64,000 nucleotides of DNA from Apibacter mensalis (GCF_001418685.1 NZ_LIVM01000006.1:1-64000); one strand, 5' to 3'. Shown: positions 36,786 to 47,039, numbered from the stretch's first letter. The notes: generated by a model not told the origin, from the letters alone. Translations and numbers: made by a program.

Positions 36786-39254
36786 ATGATGAAAAAAAGA
36801 TTTGTATTATATGCGTTAGCCGGATTTTGCGCATTTAATTTTAGCAAAGCGCAAACCTATCCACAGATCGTAGTTAATAATCAAAAGTTTTCTGATTGGA
36901 ACAAAGATGGAAAACTTCAGCCTTATGAAGATACTCGATTGTCAGACTATGAAAGAATTAATGATTTGATTACTCGTTTATCTGTTGAAGACAAAATACA
37001 TCTTCTATTAGGTACAGGAATGGTAGGGTTTGAAATGTTGAAAGGCTTTGAAGCATTGGACCCTAAGGGGGTTACAATTCCCAGCTATCTTATGCCCGGT
37101 TCAGCCGGTTCAACCACACCCATTGATAAATGGGGAATCCCTGCGGTAATATTTACTGATGGCCCTGCAGGCGTACGTATTTCCGCAAAAAGAAGAAATG
37201 AAAAAAGGACCTACTATGCTACAGGTTTTCCCGTAGGAGCTCTTATTTCAACAACGTGGGATGTGGAAATGGCTGAAGAAATAGGGAAAGCTATTGGAGA
37301 TGAAGCTTTACAATACGGTTCGGATATTCAATTGGCTCCGGCTCTAAATATAATTCGTAATCCTTTATGTGGACGTAATTATGAATATTATTCAGAAGAT
37401 CCTTTAATAGCAGGTAAATTTGCTTCAGCTATCACTCAGGGAATACAGAAAAATGGCGTGGGTGTATCATTGAAACATTTTGCAGCGAATAACAGTGAAA
37501 ATAATCGAATGGATTTAGATGTACATGTATCTCAAAGAGCTTTAAGAGAAATTTATCTTCGAGGATTTGAAATTGCTGTTAAAGAATCTAATCCAGCTAC
37601 CATCATGTCTTCTTACAATAAAATTAATGGAGCATACACTTCAGCAAGTTACGATTTATTAACAACTATTTTACGTCATGAATGGGGCTTTAAAGGAGCA
37701 GTAATTACCGACTGGTTTGGTGGGTTCGCTAATGTTTCAGCGATAAGTGATACAAGCTATAAGGGAATAAGTAGCGATTCTTATGATGAAAATATTTTTG
37801 CTCAGCAAATTCATGCCGGAAACGATCTATTAATGCCGGGTACGCAAATCCAATTTGAAACCCTTAAGAAATATATTGATACAAAACGTCTGTCTATAGA
37901 AGATGTAGATAATTGTTTGAAAAAAGTATTGGAAATTATATATAAATCTCCACGAGTAGCTGGTTATAAACCTACCAATAACCCTGATTTAAAAGGTCAT
38001 GCACTTTTAAGTAGAAAAGCGGCCTCAGAAGGAATGGTTTTATTAAAAAATGACCAGGCAACTCTGCCTTTAAAAAAAGGAAGTAAAATAGCCTTATTTG
38101 GAAGTGGCTCTTATAATATTATTGCTGGTGGTACCGGTAGTGGGAATGTAAATAAAGCTTATGTGATTTCTTTACCTAATGGGTTAGAAGACAATGGTTA
38201 TCTGATTGATAAAAATTTAAACCAAACATATTCACAGTTTGTAAAAGAAGAACTCGCTAAAATTGAAGAACTTAAGAAAAATTTACTTGCTATTTTACCA
38301 ATCATTACTCAGCCAGCAATTAAAGAAAAATCTATTCAGAATAGTGCAAAGGAAAATGATATTGCTATCATCACTATCGGAAGAGAAGCGGGTGAATCCG
38401 GAGATCGAAAAATTACTGATGATTTTGATCTTTCTGAAAAAGAACAACATTTAATTTCTGAGGTATCCAAAGCCTTTCATCAACATAATAAAAAGGTTGT
38501 TGTGATCATAAATTCAGGAAGTGCCATTGAAACTTCCAGTTGGAAAGGAAAAGTAGATGCAATACTATGGGCTAGTCTTCCGGGACAAGAAGGAGGCTAC
38601 GCTATAACTGATGTACTTTCAGGAACAGTTAATCCATCAGGAAAATTAACTCAAACCTTACCGGTTAAATATACAGATGTTTCATCATCCTCAAATTTTG
38701 AAGGAGTTCCAGCAGATAAACCTAAAGACGTTTCTTATAAGGAAGGTATATATGTTGGCTATAGATATTTTAGCACCTTTAATGTTGCGCCTTCTTATGA
38801 ATTCGGATATGGGCTTTCTTATACTAAATTTGATTATTCCGAACCTGTGTTAAGCTCTGCCCAATTTAATCAAAAACTGGTTATTTCCCTTAAAGTTAAA
38901 AATACCGGAAATGTTGCCGGTAAAGAAGTAGTTCAATTGTATCTTTCTGCTCCTAAGGGTGATGTAGACAAACCTGCAAAAGAATTAAAAGGATTTGTTA
39001 AGACTAGATTATTGAAACCGGGAGAAACTCAAGTGGTCTTTTTCGAGTTACAACCTAAAGATTTAGCTTCTTTCAATCCTTTAGCTTCTGCATGGATTGC
39101 TGATGCCGGAGTATACAAAGTTGAGTTTAACTCTTCACTTACTAATACTAAACAAGTATCTTCTTTTACGTTACCTGATAAATTAATCGTTGAAAAAGTA
39201 AATAACGTATTAAATAATAATCTTAATTTTCTAGACCTTAAATCAAATAGATAG
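36786..39254 (+). CDS. glycoside hydrolase family 3 beta-glucosidase
   Basis: 822-residue exported beta-glycosidase. The signal peptide ends at about residue 23 (SKAQ). The GH3 catalytic barrel has SLKHFAANNSENNR and the nucleophile Asp in AVITDWFGG (about 311). A GH3_C alpha/beta sandwich follows (GREAGESGDRK, WASLPGQEGGYA), and a fibronectin III-like domain closes the protein (KVKNTGNVAGKEVVQLYLSAP). The architecture is that of BglX-type periplasmic enzymes. It probably releases glucose from plant or dietary beta-glucosides; the substrate is not fixed by sequence. Single gene with terminator. Confidence 0.93.
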   Translation: MMKKRFVLYALAGFCAFNFSKAQTYPQIVVNNQKFSDWNKDGKLQPYEDTRLSDYERINDLITRLSVEDKIHLLLGTGMVGFEMLKGFEALDPKGVTIPSYLMPGSAGSTTPIDKWGIPAVIFTDGPAGVRISAKRRNEKRTYYATGFPVGALISTTWDVEMAEEIGKAIGDEALQYGSDIQLAPALNIIRNPLCGRNYEYYSEDPLIAGKFASAITQGIQKNGVGVSLKHFAANNSENNRMDLDVHVSQRALREIYLRGFEIAVKESNPATIMSSYNKINGAYTSASYDLLTTILRHEWGFKGAVITDWFGGFANVSAISDTSYKGISSDSYDENIFAQQIHAGNDLLMPGTQIQFETLKKYIDTKRLSIEDVDNCLKKVLEIIYKSPRVAGYKPTNNPDLKGHALLSRKAASEGMVLLKNDQATLPLKKGSKIALFGSGSYNIIAGGTGSGNVNKAYVISLPNGLEDNGYLIDKNLNQTYSQFVKEELAKIEELKKNLLAILPIITQPAIKEKSIQNSAKENDIAIITIGREAGESGDRKITDDFDLSEKEQHLISEVSKAFHQHNKKVVVIINSGSAIETSSWKGKVDAILWASLPGQEGGYAITDVLSGTVNPSGKLTQTLPVKYTDVSSSSNFEGVPADKPKDVSYKEGIYVGYRYFSTFNVAPSYEFGYGLSYTKFDYSEPVLSSAQFNQKLVISLKVKNTGNVAGKEVVQLYLSAPKGDVDKPAKELKGFVKTRLLKPGETQVVFFELQPKDLASFNPLASAWIADAGVYKVEFNSSLTNTKQVSSFTLPDKLIVEKVNNVLNNNLNFLDLKSNR

Positions 39255-39274
39255 GTTTTTGCTTAATTGTCTGG

Positions 39275-39305
39275 AGCGGAAAATAAATTATTTTCCGCTC
39301 TTTTT
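39275..39305 (+). terminator. terminator after the GH3 gene
   Basis: AGCGGAAAATAA pairs perfectly with TTATTTTCCGCT and is followed by a T-run. Confidence 0.9.
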
Positions 39306-39465
39306 ATTTATAAATTATTTCCATATATATATTTATTTATATAAATGGTTTTTCTTAAATTATACTTTTATAAAAAGACTTTATTTTTTTATCATAATTT
39401 AGTTATTTGTTATTTTTCAAAAAATTTATCAGTACTTTTACCATGATAATCTATTTTTCATTTAT

Positions 39466-40125
39466 ATGTCTTTAGCAGATTCATTACAAACTATTTTAAA
39501 AACAATACCATCAGATGTTCGTCTGATAGCCGTTTCTAAAACTCGTTCCGCAAAAGAAATTGAAGAAATGTATCATTGTGGACAAATTGATTTCGGTGAA
39601 AACAAAGTGCAGGAATTAATTGAAAAATACGATCAATTGCCAAAAAGTGTTCGTTGGCATCAAATTGGGCATTTACAGAAAAATAAGGTAAAATATATTG
39701 CTCCTTTTATTTATCTTATACATTCTGTAGATAGTATTGACCTTCTGGAAACTATTGAAAAGGAAGCTCTAAAAAACAATCGCACTCTATCCGTTTTATT
39801 ACAGATAAAAATAGCTCAAGAAGAATCTAAATATGGCTTAACATTCGATTCTGCTCTTGAAATTCTTAAGTTAAAAAAGGACGGTAAGTTTCCACATGTT
39901 AGCATAAAGGGGCTTATGGGCATGGCATCATTTACAGATAATATTAACCAGGTTGAAAAAGAATTTTCATCTCTTCACGATTTTTACATTACTCATCAAA
40001 AAGAATATGGCTTAACTGTTTTATCTATGGGCATGTCCGATGATTATCTTACGGCAATAAACTGTGGAAGCACCATGGTTAGAATTGGCTCTAAATTATT
40101 TGGAAAACGTAACTATACCGTATAA
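39466..40125 (+). CDS. YggS/PROSC family PLP-homeostasis protein
   Basis: 219 residues of the single-domain alanine-racemase fold that binds pyridoxal phosphate and balances B6 vitamers and amino-acid pools. The PLP lysine is in LIAVSKTRSAKEI (about 24), with FGENKVQEL, WHQIGHLQKNK and the phosphate loop GMSDDYLTAINCGSTMVRIGS (in two parts). Converges on the nucleotidase gene; the two reading frames overlap by 13 nt within a hairpin. Confidence 0.93.
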   Translation: MSLADSLQTILKTIPSDVRLIAVSKTRSAKEIEEMYHCGQIDFGENKVQELIEKYDQLPKSVRWHQIGHLQKNKVKYIAPFIYLIHSVDSIDLLETIEKEALKNNRTLSVLLQIKIAQEESKYGLTFDSALEILKLKKDGKFPHVSIKGLMGMASFTDNINQVEKEFSSLHDFYITHQKEYGLTVLSMGMSDDYLTAINCGSTMVRIGSKLFGKRNYTV

Positions 40126-40143
40126 TTTTTTACGGGTATAGTT
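40110..40143. other. hairpin across overlapping convergent stop codons
   Basis: AACTATACCGTA and TTACGGGTATAGTT can pair with one bulge. The stem contains the ends of both the YggS gene (plus) and the nucleotidase gene (minus). No long T-run follows, so it is a weak or attenuator-like terminator at best. Confidence 0.5.
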
Positions 40144-41045
40144 TGGAAAGCAATATCTTTCAATTGATTATCTTGTGTAAAGAGATAATCTATTCTGCCT
40201 AATAATAAACCGGCCCAGCCGACTTGGTTTAGAAGGACTTCTTTGCCTTCTTTGTTTATATATTTTTCAGGCTCTTTAAAAAAGGTATGTGTATGTCCTC
40301 CAAGCACTAAATCTATTTGTGAAGTTTGCTGACAAAGTTTCACATCGCAAACCTTATCGGGAAAATTAGGATATTTGTATCCTATATGAGATAGGCAGAT
40401 TACCAAATCGCATTTCTTTTCTTTTTTTAACATTCTCGCTTGGTCTTGAGCAATCTCAATAGGATCAATATATATAGTTTCTAAATAATTCTTTTTATCT
40501 ACCAATCCAGCCAATTCAACCCCAACCCCGAATAATCCTATTTTAATACCACCTTTGTTTATGATTTTATAATTTCGGGTTAATCCTTCCAATATGGTAT
40601 TGGTAAAATCATAGTTGGAACAAAGAAAATCAAAACGAGCATGCGACAATTGTTTTTTAAACTCTTCTAGACCATTATCAAATTCATGATTTCCCATGGT
40701 TGAAGCTTCATATCCCATTTTAGACATTAATTTAAATTCCAATTCTCCGCCAAAAAAATTAAAGTACGGAGTTCCCTGAAAAACGTCTCCTGAGTCTAAT
40801 AATAATACATTGGATTCTTCCTTTCTTATTTTATCAATGAGAGTTGCTCTTCTAGCAAACCCTCCTTGGTTAGGATTATTGGGATATGTGGGCGGAAATG
40901 GTTCTATCCTGCTATGTTGATCATTAGTATGCAATACAGTTATCTTTTTATCTGATTTTAATATTGAGGAAGAAAAGGTTATTTGGGGTAAACTTAATGC
41001 TGCTCCTGCTATCGTTGTTGTTTTTATAAATTCTCTTCTTTTCAT
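40113..41045 (-). CDS. 5'-nucleotidase-type metallophosphoesterase domain protein
   Basis: 310 residues. The N terminus MKRREFIKTTTIAGAALSLP has a twin-Arg-like motif and a hydrophobic stretch, so it may go through Tat or be a Tat-style signal. The metallophosphatase core has the dimetal ligands in TNDQHSRIEP, LDSGDVFQG, MGNHEFDNG, CLSHIGY and LGGHTHTF. The substrate-binding C-terminal domain of normal 5'-nucleotidases is missing and is encoded by the neighbour upstream (41057-41815), 11 nt away. Together they should dephosphorylate nucleotides in the periplasm. Confidence 0.88.
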   Translation of the reverse strand: MKRREFIKTTTIAGAALSLPQITFSSSILKSDKKITVLHTNDQHSRIEPFPPTYPNNPNQGGFARRATLIDKIRKEESNVLLLDSGDVFQGTPYFNFFGGELEFKLMSKMGYEASTMGNHEFDNGLEEFKKQLSHARFDFLCSNYDFTNTILEGLTRNYKIINKGGIKIGLFGVGVELAGLVDKKNYLETIYIDPIEIAQDQARMLKKEKKCDLVICLSHIGYKYPNFPDKVCDVKLCQQTSQIDLVLGGHTHTFFKEPEKYINKEGKEVLLNQVGWAGLLLGRIDYLFTQDNQLKDIAFQTIPVKNYTV

Positions 41046-41056
41046 ATTAATTTGTT

Positions 41057-41815
41057 TTAATTTTGAAAGATTAGCCTTTCATTTTTACTATCCGGCAACA
41101 CTTTATACTGCTTAATCTGTTCTATTAAAATATCTCGTAATCTCTGATGTGTCACTTCTATCGAATTTGATTTTGTTAAAAAATACATCCTGTCTCCTCC
41201 ATTCATTAAATAATCTATGGTTACAATCCAATAGTTTTTATCGGGATCAAAATCTTTACCTGCTATATATGCTGAATGAAATTTATCATTTTTATATATA
41301 ATTTTTATTCCAGCCAATGGGTGGCCTTTTTTTTCTTTTCCTAAATAATTAAACATTTCTTCCATCTGATTCCCATTGAGTTGTATGTAAACCATTTCAT
41401 TTTCAAAAGGAGCTACTTCAAATATATTTTCCACAGTTACAACTCCCTTGGGTATACTTGTTCTAATCCCTCCTATGTTCAGAAGACAAAAATCAGGTAT
41501 TGCTATACTATTTTTTTCAGCATATTTTTTAGCGTATTCTAACAATAAATCTGCTAATAGGTTCCCTTCATTACTTGAGTACCCTATTTTCGTAAAATCT
41601 TCTTTTGCATAACTAATAGGTTGTTTCAGAATAGAATCCAATTGTTTTTTATAAGGATAAATGTATTTTATGTATTGAGAATCGGCTATAATTGAATCCG
41701 TAATCTCTCTATTAAGATGTATCTGATATACTTCTTTTTTTATTTTACTTGTTTTACAATTTATCAATATTAATAAAATAAAACCTAATAAGATTACGCG
41801 GCTTATTACTCTCAT
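41057..41815 (-). CDS. 5'-nucleotidase C-terminal domain lipoprotein
   Basis: 252 residues. The signal ends in lipobox LINC (Cys about 20). The body is the 5'-nucleotidase C-terminal domain: SSNEGNLLADLLLEYA, LLNIGGIRTSIPKG, EVAPFENEMVYIQL and YLMNGGDRMYF. It lacks the phosphatase domain, which the next gene provides. The split into two cotranscribed genes, binding domain first, is found in other Flavobacteriia. Confidence 0.88.
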   Translation of the reverse strand: MRVISRVILLGFILLILINCKTSKIKKEVYQIHLNREITDSIIADSQYIKYIYPYKKQLDSILKQPISYAKEDFTKIGYSSNEGNLLADLLLEYAKKYAEKNSIAIPDFCLLNIGGIRTSIPKGVVTVENIFEVAPFENEMVYIQLNGNQMEEMFNYLGKEKKGHPLAGIKIIYKNDKFHSAYIAGKDFDPDKNYWIVTIDYLMNGGDRMYFLTKSNSIEVTHQRLRDILIEQIKQYKVLPDSKNERLIFQN

Positions 41816-42601
41816 AAATTTCCCATCAAACTTATTTAAAGTTAGATAAATTTATTTAATCTGCAATATTCTTAATAAAAATTTATTTTCTATTATACCC
41901 AAGAGGATCAAACTCCTTTGATTGTTTAAACAATTCCTCTTTTAGATTATCTTTTCCCAATCTCTCTCTCTAAAGTTTTATCATTGCGAAAAAGCGATTT
42001 CCAAAAATCAGGATTTTTGCATTAATTTTTCCACCAAAATTTTCTATAATTATGAAAAAATCATTCATAGGTAAACCATCCATTTTTAGGACTGAACTGT
42101 TTTTTTCGGGATAAGTATTTGTAAATAGTAATTACAATATTAATCGTATTTTCTGTTTACTTAATTTTAAAATTTTTATAGTAAATTTAAATAATTTAAA
42201 ATCCTCTGTATGCCATTTTACAAAATAATTTTTTGGTTTGATCTTTGAAAGGATTATTAACATTGATAATGTTTATTGGCAAAATATCAGATTTATAAAT
42301 TAATTTTATCCTAAAATTATAGGTAAAGTTATTTTCTGGAAATTTCATATAGTGCCAAATTTGTTCAAAAACAATTGCATTACAATTATCATTTATCCAT
42401 TTGGTTATACAAAAAATTAGTCAAGTAATGAGGTTAGTATGTAAGCAGGTAAAATGAAGATTAAAATTTTTATCCTAACTCTATCATTTCAAATTGAATA
42501 TTTTATCCAGAAAAATTAATTAACAAATTAATAATATTATGTCAGTATATCCATCAAAATAAAAATTTTTAAATTTGTATTTTGTTATAAAAATATTTTG
42601 A
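41816..42601. other. gap with a decayed minus-strand coding remnant
   Basis: 786 bp. On the minus strand the end of a protein is visible (DNLKEELFKQSKEFDPLGYN, stop at about 41883), joined by a one-base frame change near 41955 to an upstream piece with FWKSLFRNDKTLEREIGK. The family is not recognised. The rest to 42601 is AT-rich, with a TAAATTTG box at about 42570 as candidate -7 for the epimerase gene. Confidence 0.4.
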
Positions 42602-43654
42602 ATGAAAATCCTTGTTACAGGAATCGCAGGTTTTATCGGGTATCATTTGGTAAATTCTTTGATAAAAAGAGATGATGAAATAATTGGTCTCGATATTATT
42701 AATGATTATTATGACGTTACTATAAAATACGGAAGATTAAAAAATTGTGGATTTGCTATCTCTGGTATTGAATATAATAAACTCATTAAAAGTTCTAAAT
42801 ATCCTAATCTTTCATTCATTAAGCTAAATCTTGAAGATAAAAAGAATATAGAAAATTTATTCAAACAAGAAAATTTTGATCAAGTAATTAATCTAGCCGC
42901 TCAGGCCGGAGTAAGATATTCTTTAGTAAACCCTCAAGCTTATATTGATTCTAATATTACCGGATTCCTTACTATTTTAGAATGCTGCAGGCACTATTCT
43001 ATTAAGCATTTAACTTATGCCAGCAGTTCAAGTGTATACGGTTTGAATGAAAAACAACCTTTTTCAACTAAAGATAATGTTGATCACCCGGTAAGCTTAT
43101 ATGCTTCCAGCAAAAAATGCAATGAACTAATGGCTCATACTTATAGCCATTTATTTGGAATACCTACTACCGGATTACGTTTTTTTACTGTATATGGTCC
43201 TTGGGGTAGACCCGATATGGCATTATTTATCTTTACCAAGGCCATTTTAGAAAATAAACCTATTGATGTTTATAATTATGGGAAAATGCAACGTGATTTC
43301 ACTTACATTTCTGATATTGTGCAGGGAATTATAAAAGTTAATGATAATCCACCGGAAGGAAATCAAAACTGGAATCCTAATAATCCGGAACCTTCATCTT
43401 CTACTGCACCTTATAAAATTTATAATATAGGAAATAGTAAGCCTGTAGAGCTTATGTCGTTTGTAAAAACCATAGAAGAGGAATTGGGTAAAAAAGCGAT
43501 AATAAATTTACTCCCTATCCAGCCCGGAGATGTTCCGTCTACATACGCCGATGTAACAGATTTAATTGAAAATTTTAATTATAAACCACAAGTTTCAGTA
43601 AAGGAAGGAATTAAAAATTTCATTGACTGGTATAGAAATTTTTATTCCATTTAA
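42602..43654 (+). CDS. UDP-glucuronate 4-epimerase
   Basis: Extended short-chain dehydrogenase that interconverts UDP-glucuronate and UDP-galacturonate. 350 residues. NAD loop TGIAGFIGYHL (7-17), substrate region AAQAGVRYSLVNP, SSSSVYG, catalytic Tyr-Lys in LYASSKK, and RFFTVYGPWGRPDMA, which is characteristic of this subfamily rather than GalE. Its substrate would come from Ugd at 58421. First gene of the plus-strand part of the polysaccharide locus. Confidence 0.88.
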   Translation: MKILVTGIAGFIGYHLVNSLIKRDDEIIGLDIINDYYDVTIKYGRLKNCGFAISGIEYNKLIKSSKYPNLSFIKLNLEDKKNIENLFKQENFDQVINLAAQAGVRYSLVNPQAYIDSNITGFLTILECCRHYSIKHLTYASSSSVYGLNEKQPFSTKDNVDHPVSLYASSKKCNELMAHTYSHLFGIPTTGLRFFTVYGPWGRPDMALFIFTKAILENKPIDVYNYGKMQRDFTYISDIVQGIIKVNDNPPEGNQNWNPNNPEPSSSTAPYKIYNIGNSKPVELMSFVKTIEEELGKKAIINLLPIQPGDVPSTYADVTDLIENFNYKPQVSVKEGIKNFIDWYRNFYSI

Positions 43655-43670
43655 CTTAAATATCGATACA

Positions 43671-44978
43671 ATGCTTTTATCTCCTCAAAATATTAAAATA
43701 AGTATAATAGGGCTTGGATATGTTGGACTTCCTTTAGCTTTAGAATTTGCAAAGAAATATAGGGTTACAGGTTTTGATATTTCAGCCGAAAGAATCAACC
43801 AATTAATTGATTCTAAAGACATTACTCGAGAAGTGACTTCAGAACAAATATCCAATGTTTTAGTTAATTCCGCAAAAGATTTAGAAAATCAAAATGGTTT
43901 TTATCCTACTTCTAACATAGAATATATTAAAAATTCAACCATATATATCGTTACAGTTCCTACTCCTGTAGACTCCTCCAACAGACCTGATTTGACTCCT
44001 TTAATTTCTGCCAGTACCACTGTAGGAAAAGTAATAAAAAAAGGAGATATAGTTATTTATGAATCTACCACTTATCCCGGATGTACAGAAGAAGAATGCG
44101 TACCTATTATAGAAAAGATATCAGGATTAAAATATAATCGTGATTTTTTTGCAGGATATTCTCCGGAAAGAATCAATCCTGGAGATAAAATTAATACTCT
44201 CACTAATATAAAAAAAATAACTTCCGGTTCTTTACCTGAGATCGCTGACATTGTAAATAATTTATATTCCTCAATAATAACTGCAGGTACCTATCAGACA
44301 AGTAGTATTAAAGTTGCTGAATCGGCAAAAGTAATTGAAAATTCTCAACGAGATATTAATATTGCTTTTGTAAATGAACTAGCCAAAATATTTAATTTAT
44401 TAGGTGTGGATACGACAGAAGTTTTGGAAGCTGCCGGAACTAAATGGAATTTCTTACCATTTAAACCCGGACTGGTCGGCGGACATTGCATCGGTGTTGA
44501 TCCTTACTACTTAGCCCAAAAAGCTATGGAATTAGGATATCATTCCGAGATTATTCTTGCCGGAAGAAGATTAAATGATTCTATGCCTTATTATATAGCT
44601 TCAGAGGTTATTAAATTAATGATTAAAAAAGATATTATAATAAATAATTCTGATATCTTGATTTTAGGTATTACTTTTAAAGAAAATTGTCCGGATGTTA
44701 GAAATACGAAGGTCGTTAATATAGTGAAATGTTTTAATGAATATGATTTAAACATAACAATATGGGATCCTTTGGCTGATCCTAAAGAAGTTAAGAAAGA
44801 ATATGGTTTGGATATATATAATGAAATTCAGGAATCCAAGAAATTTGATACTGTGATTCTTGCCGTACCACATCAAGAATTTAAAAACATAAATATTAAG
44901 AAATATTGCAAACAAAATTCTGTGGTTTACGATTGTAAATCATTCCTGGATAAAAATAGTATTGATTCCCGATTATAA
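43671..44978 (+). CDS. nucleotide sugar dehydrogenase (WbpO/TviB-like)
   Basis: Oxidises C6 of a UDP-hexose(amine) to the uronic acid with two NAD. 435 residues from the ATG at 43671; a TTG at 43623 would overlap the epimerase gene by 32 nt. NAD-binding IGLGYVGLPLALEFAKKY, VPTPVD, YESTTYPG, and catalytic Cys in GGHCIGVDPYYL. The active-site pattern resembles the UDP-HexNAc dehydrogenase group rather than Ugd, which is present separately. The exact sugar is inferred. Confidence 0.85.
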   Translation: MLLSPQNIKISIIGLGYVGLPLALEFAKKYRVTGFDISAERINQLIDSKDITREVTSEQISNVLVNSAKDLENQNGFYPTSNIEYIKNSTIYIVTVPTPVDSSNRPDLTPLISASTTVGKVIKKGDIVIYESTTYPGCTEEECVPIIEKISGLKYNRDFFAGYSPERINPGDKINTLTNIKKITSGSLPEIADIVNNLYSSIITAGTYQTSSIKVAESAKVIENSQRDINIAFVNELAKIFNLLGVDTTEVLEAAGTKWNFLPFKPGLVGGHCIGVDPYYLAQKAMELGYHSEIILAGRRLNDSMPYYIASEVIKLMIKKDIIINNSDILILGITFKENCPDVRNTKVVNIVKCFNEYDLNITIWDPLADPKEVKKEYGLDIYNEIQESKKFDTVILAVPHQEFKNINIKKYCKQNSVVYDCKSFLDKNSIDSRL

Positions 44979-44987
44979 AACTTTATT

Positions 44988-45986
44988 ATGTCATACCCTT
45001 TAGTTACTGTCTCTATTCCTGTTTATAATTGCGAAAAATATATTGAAAGATGTATAAAATCCGTATTGAATCAATCATATTCTAATATAGAAATATTGTT
45101 AGTCGATGATAAAGGTAAAGACGATAGTTTGAATATTATTAAAAGGATTCAATCTCAATATCCTGAAAAAATACGAATTATTGAACATGAAACTAATCAA
45201 GGACTTTCAATAGTTAGAAATACAGGTATAGACCATGCCAAGGGTAAATATTTATTTTTCTTGGATGGTGATGATGAAATAGTTCCCGACTGTATTGAAG
45301 AATTAGTTAACTTAATTACTAAAACTCAGTCTAAAGTTGCTGTAGGTGAAATATCAGCAATTAATACTTTTAAAAAAACAAAATATACAATATTTCCTTT
45401 TACTCATTCCCTTACTTCTCTAAAAGGAAATGATATTATCTTTGAGTATTTTTGTAATGGTTCCTGGTCGGTAAGTGCTTGTAATAAACTTATACAGGTT
45501 GATTTTTTTAGAAAAAATAAAATTTATTTTATTAAGGATCTATTTTCTCAGGATGAATTGTGGTCTTTTCATACGGCATTAAAGTTAGACAGCATTGCAT
45601 TCTTACATAAAACTACTTATTTTTATTATCTACATCATGAATCCATTATTTTTAATAAAACTAAGAGAAATTTTGAGAATCATCAAACTATAGTTGAATA
45701 TTTTACACAAGCTTTTAAGGAAGCAGGCCCTTTAAGGAGAAAATTTATGCTTAAGCATATTATCTCATTTAAAGAAACGACTCTTACTATGCAATGGAAA
45801 TGCATGAAAGAGGATATAGTTTATTGGAAACAAAATTATCAAAGATTAAAAAAAGCTCCTTCACTATCTATTTTTGATTACTTTTCTTCTTTTTATTCAA
45901 TGGATCAAAAAAAGAAAAATCTTTTTCAAAATTTACCGGTTACTATGGGATATAAATTATTTAAATGGAGATTTGAACGTGGATAA
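44988..45986 (+). CDS. glycosyltransferase family 2
   Basis: 332 residues. N-terminal GT-A domain: VTVSIPVYNCEKYIERC, LLVDDKGKDDS, and the metal site FLDGDDE (about 92-98). The C-terminal 120 residues have a helical region rich in aromatic and Lys residues. Inverting transferase adding a sugar to the repeat unit, at the inner face of the membrane. Acceptor and donor unknown. It follows the dehydrogenase by 9 nt, so it is cotranscribed. Confidence 0.88.
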   Translation: MSYPLVTVSIPVYNCEKYIERCIKSVLNQSYSNIEILLVDDKGKDDSLNIIKRIQSQYPEKIRIIEHETNQGLSIVRNTGIDHAKGKYLFFLDGDDEIVPDCIEELVNLITKTQSKVAVGEISAINTFKKTKYTIFPFTHSLTSLKGNDIIFEYFCNGSWSVSACNKLIQVDFFRKNKIYFIKDLFSQDELWSFHTALKLDSIAFLHKTTYFYYLHHESIIFNKTKRNFENHQTIVEYFTQAFKEAGPLRRKFMLKHIISFKETTLTMQWKCMKEDIVYWKQNYQRLKKAPSLSIFDYFSSFYSMDQKKKNLFQNLPVTMGYKLFKWRFERG

Positions 45987-45992
45987 TTTTTT

Positions 45993-47039
45993 TTAATGTT
46001 TTAAAAATAGAATACATTTTATTATATATTTTATTTGATATGTTAAATCTAATTTAGCACAATAAGGATAAACCGTTACATATTGGTATAAAATTTTCCA
46101 TGATAATTGCTTTTGAGCAAGAAAATAACCTAACACACTTTTTTTATATGTGCTTTCTAAAAATTTTGAACTGAATGGACATCCTATACTTTCATTATAT
46201 TCAATTAGCCTTTTTGCCCAAACTATAAAAAGTTTTAAATCTTGAAAATTTCTTATTACGTGATGCACTAATAAAGCATCTATATATTTTTTATGATACA
46301 ATTTGGAATTTTCATCTATTAATTGACTAAGAACTTTATAATGTAAAGCTTTAGAAATTTCCCATTGTTTTTCATTTTTTAGTATTTTATTATTATGTCT
46401 TGTAAAAGATGCTTGATTACCTGTAAGTCGATAAAAATAAAGCGCTTCAGGAATGGTCATAAATTTTCCTCCTTGTAGTAAAACCCTAATAAACAGGTCA
46501 TAATCTTCTGAAAATCTTAAATTTTCATTGTAATATAGGTTATTTTCTCTAATATATGAAGTTCTAAACATGGTTGCTGGATGTGCTACAGGACAGCCTA
46601 ATAATTGCTGATCCTTAATCTCAATGTGACTTATGGGAAAGCGTATTTCTTTTTCTTCTAATCCGAATGTATACAAAAAAGTTGAACACACAGCTACATC
46701 CGGATTACTCTCCATTACTTGCACCTGTTTCTCGATTTTATCCACTGCATAATAATCATCCCCATCTAATAGTGCTATATACTTTCCATGGGCTTGTTGT
46801 ATTCCAATATTTCGAGAATTAGCCGGGCCTAAATTTTCTGACTTTTCAATGATCTTAATTTTTTTATTTTTCGTGTATTTTTTTTCTAGTATCGCTGGTG
46901 TATTATCTGTAGAGCAATCATCTATAATTAGTATTTCCAAATTGGAATACGTTTGATTTAATAAACTATCTATCCCTTGCTCAATATATTTTTCTACATT
47001 GTACGTGGGAATTATTATTGAAACTAAGGGTTGATACAT
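45993..47039 (-). CDS. glycosyltransferase family 2
   Basis: 348 residues. VSIIIPTYNVEKYIEQG and LIIDDCSTDNTP start the GT-A fold, LLDGDDYY is the metal site (about 93), and SEDYDLFIRVLL carries the catalytic ED motif. It converges on the preceding plus-strand transferase with 6 nt between stops and no obvious terminator. Likely builds the same glycan. Confidence 0.88.
   Translation of the reverse strand: MYQPLVSIIIPTYNVEKYIEQGIDSLLNQTYSNLEILIIDDCSTDNTPAILEKKYTKNKKIKIIEKSENLGPANSRNIGIQQAHGKYIALLDGDDYYAVDKIEKQVQVMESNPDVAVCSTFLYTFGLEEKEIRFPISHIEIKDQQLLGCPVAHPATMFRTSYIRENNLYYNENLRFSEDYDLFIRVLLQGGKFMTIPEALYFYRLTGNQASFTRHNNKILKNEKQWEISKALHYKVLSQLIDENSKLYHKKYIDALLVHHVIRNFQDLKLFIVWAKRLIEYNESIGCPFSSKFLESTYKKSVLGYFLAQKQLSWKILYQYVTVYPYCAKLDLTYQIKYIIKCILFLKH

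Noticed and set aside
43623-43670. TTG start for the nucleotide sugar dehydrogenase
   Set aside because: It would overlap the epimerase gene; the ATG at 43671 places the NAD loop at the usual distance from the N terminus.
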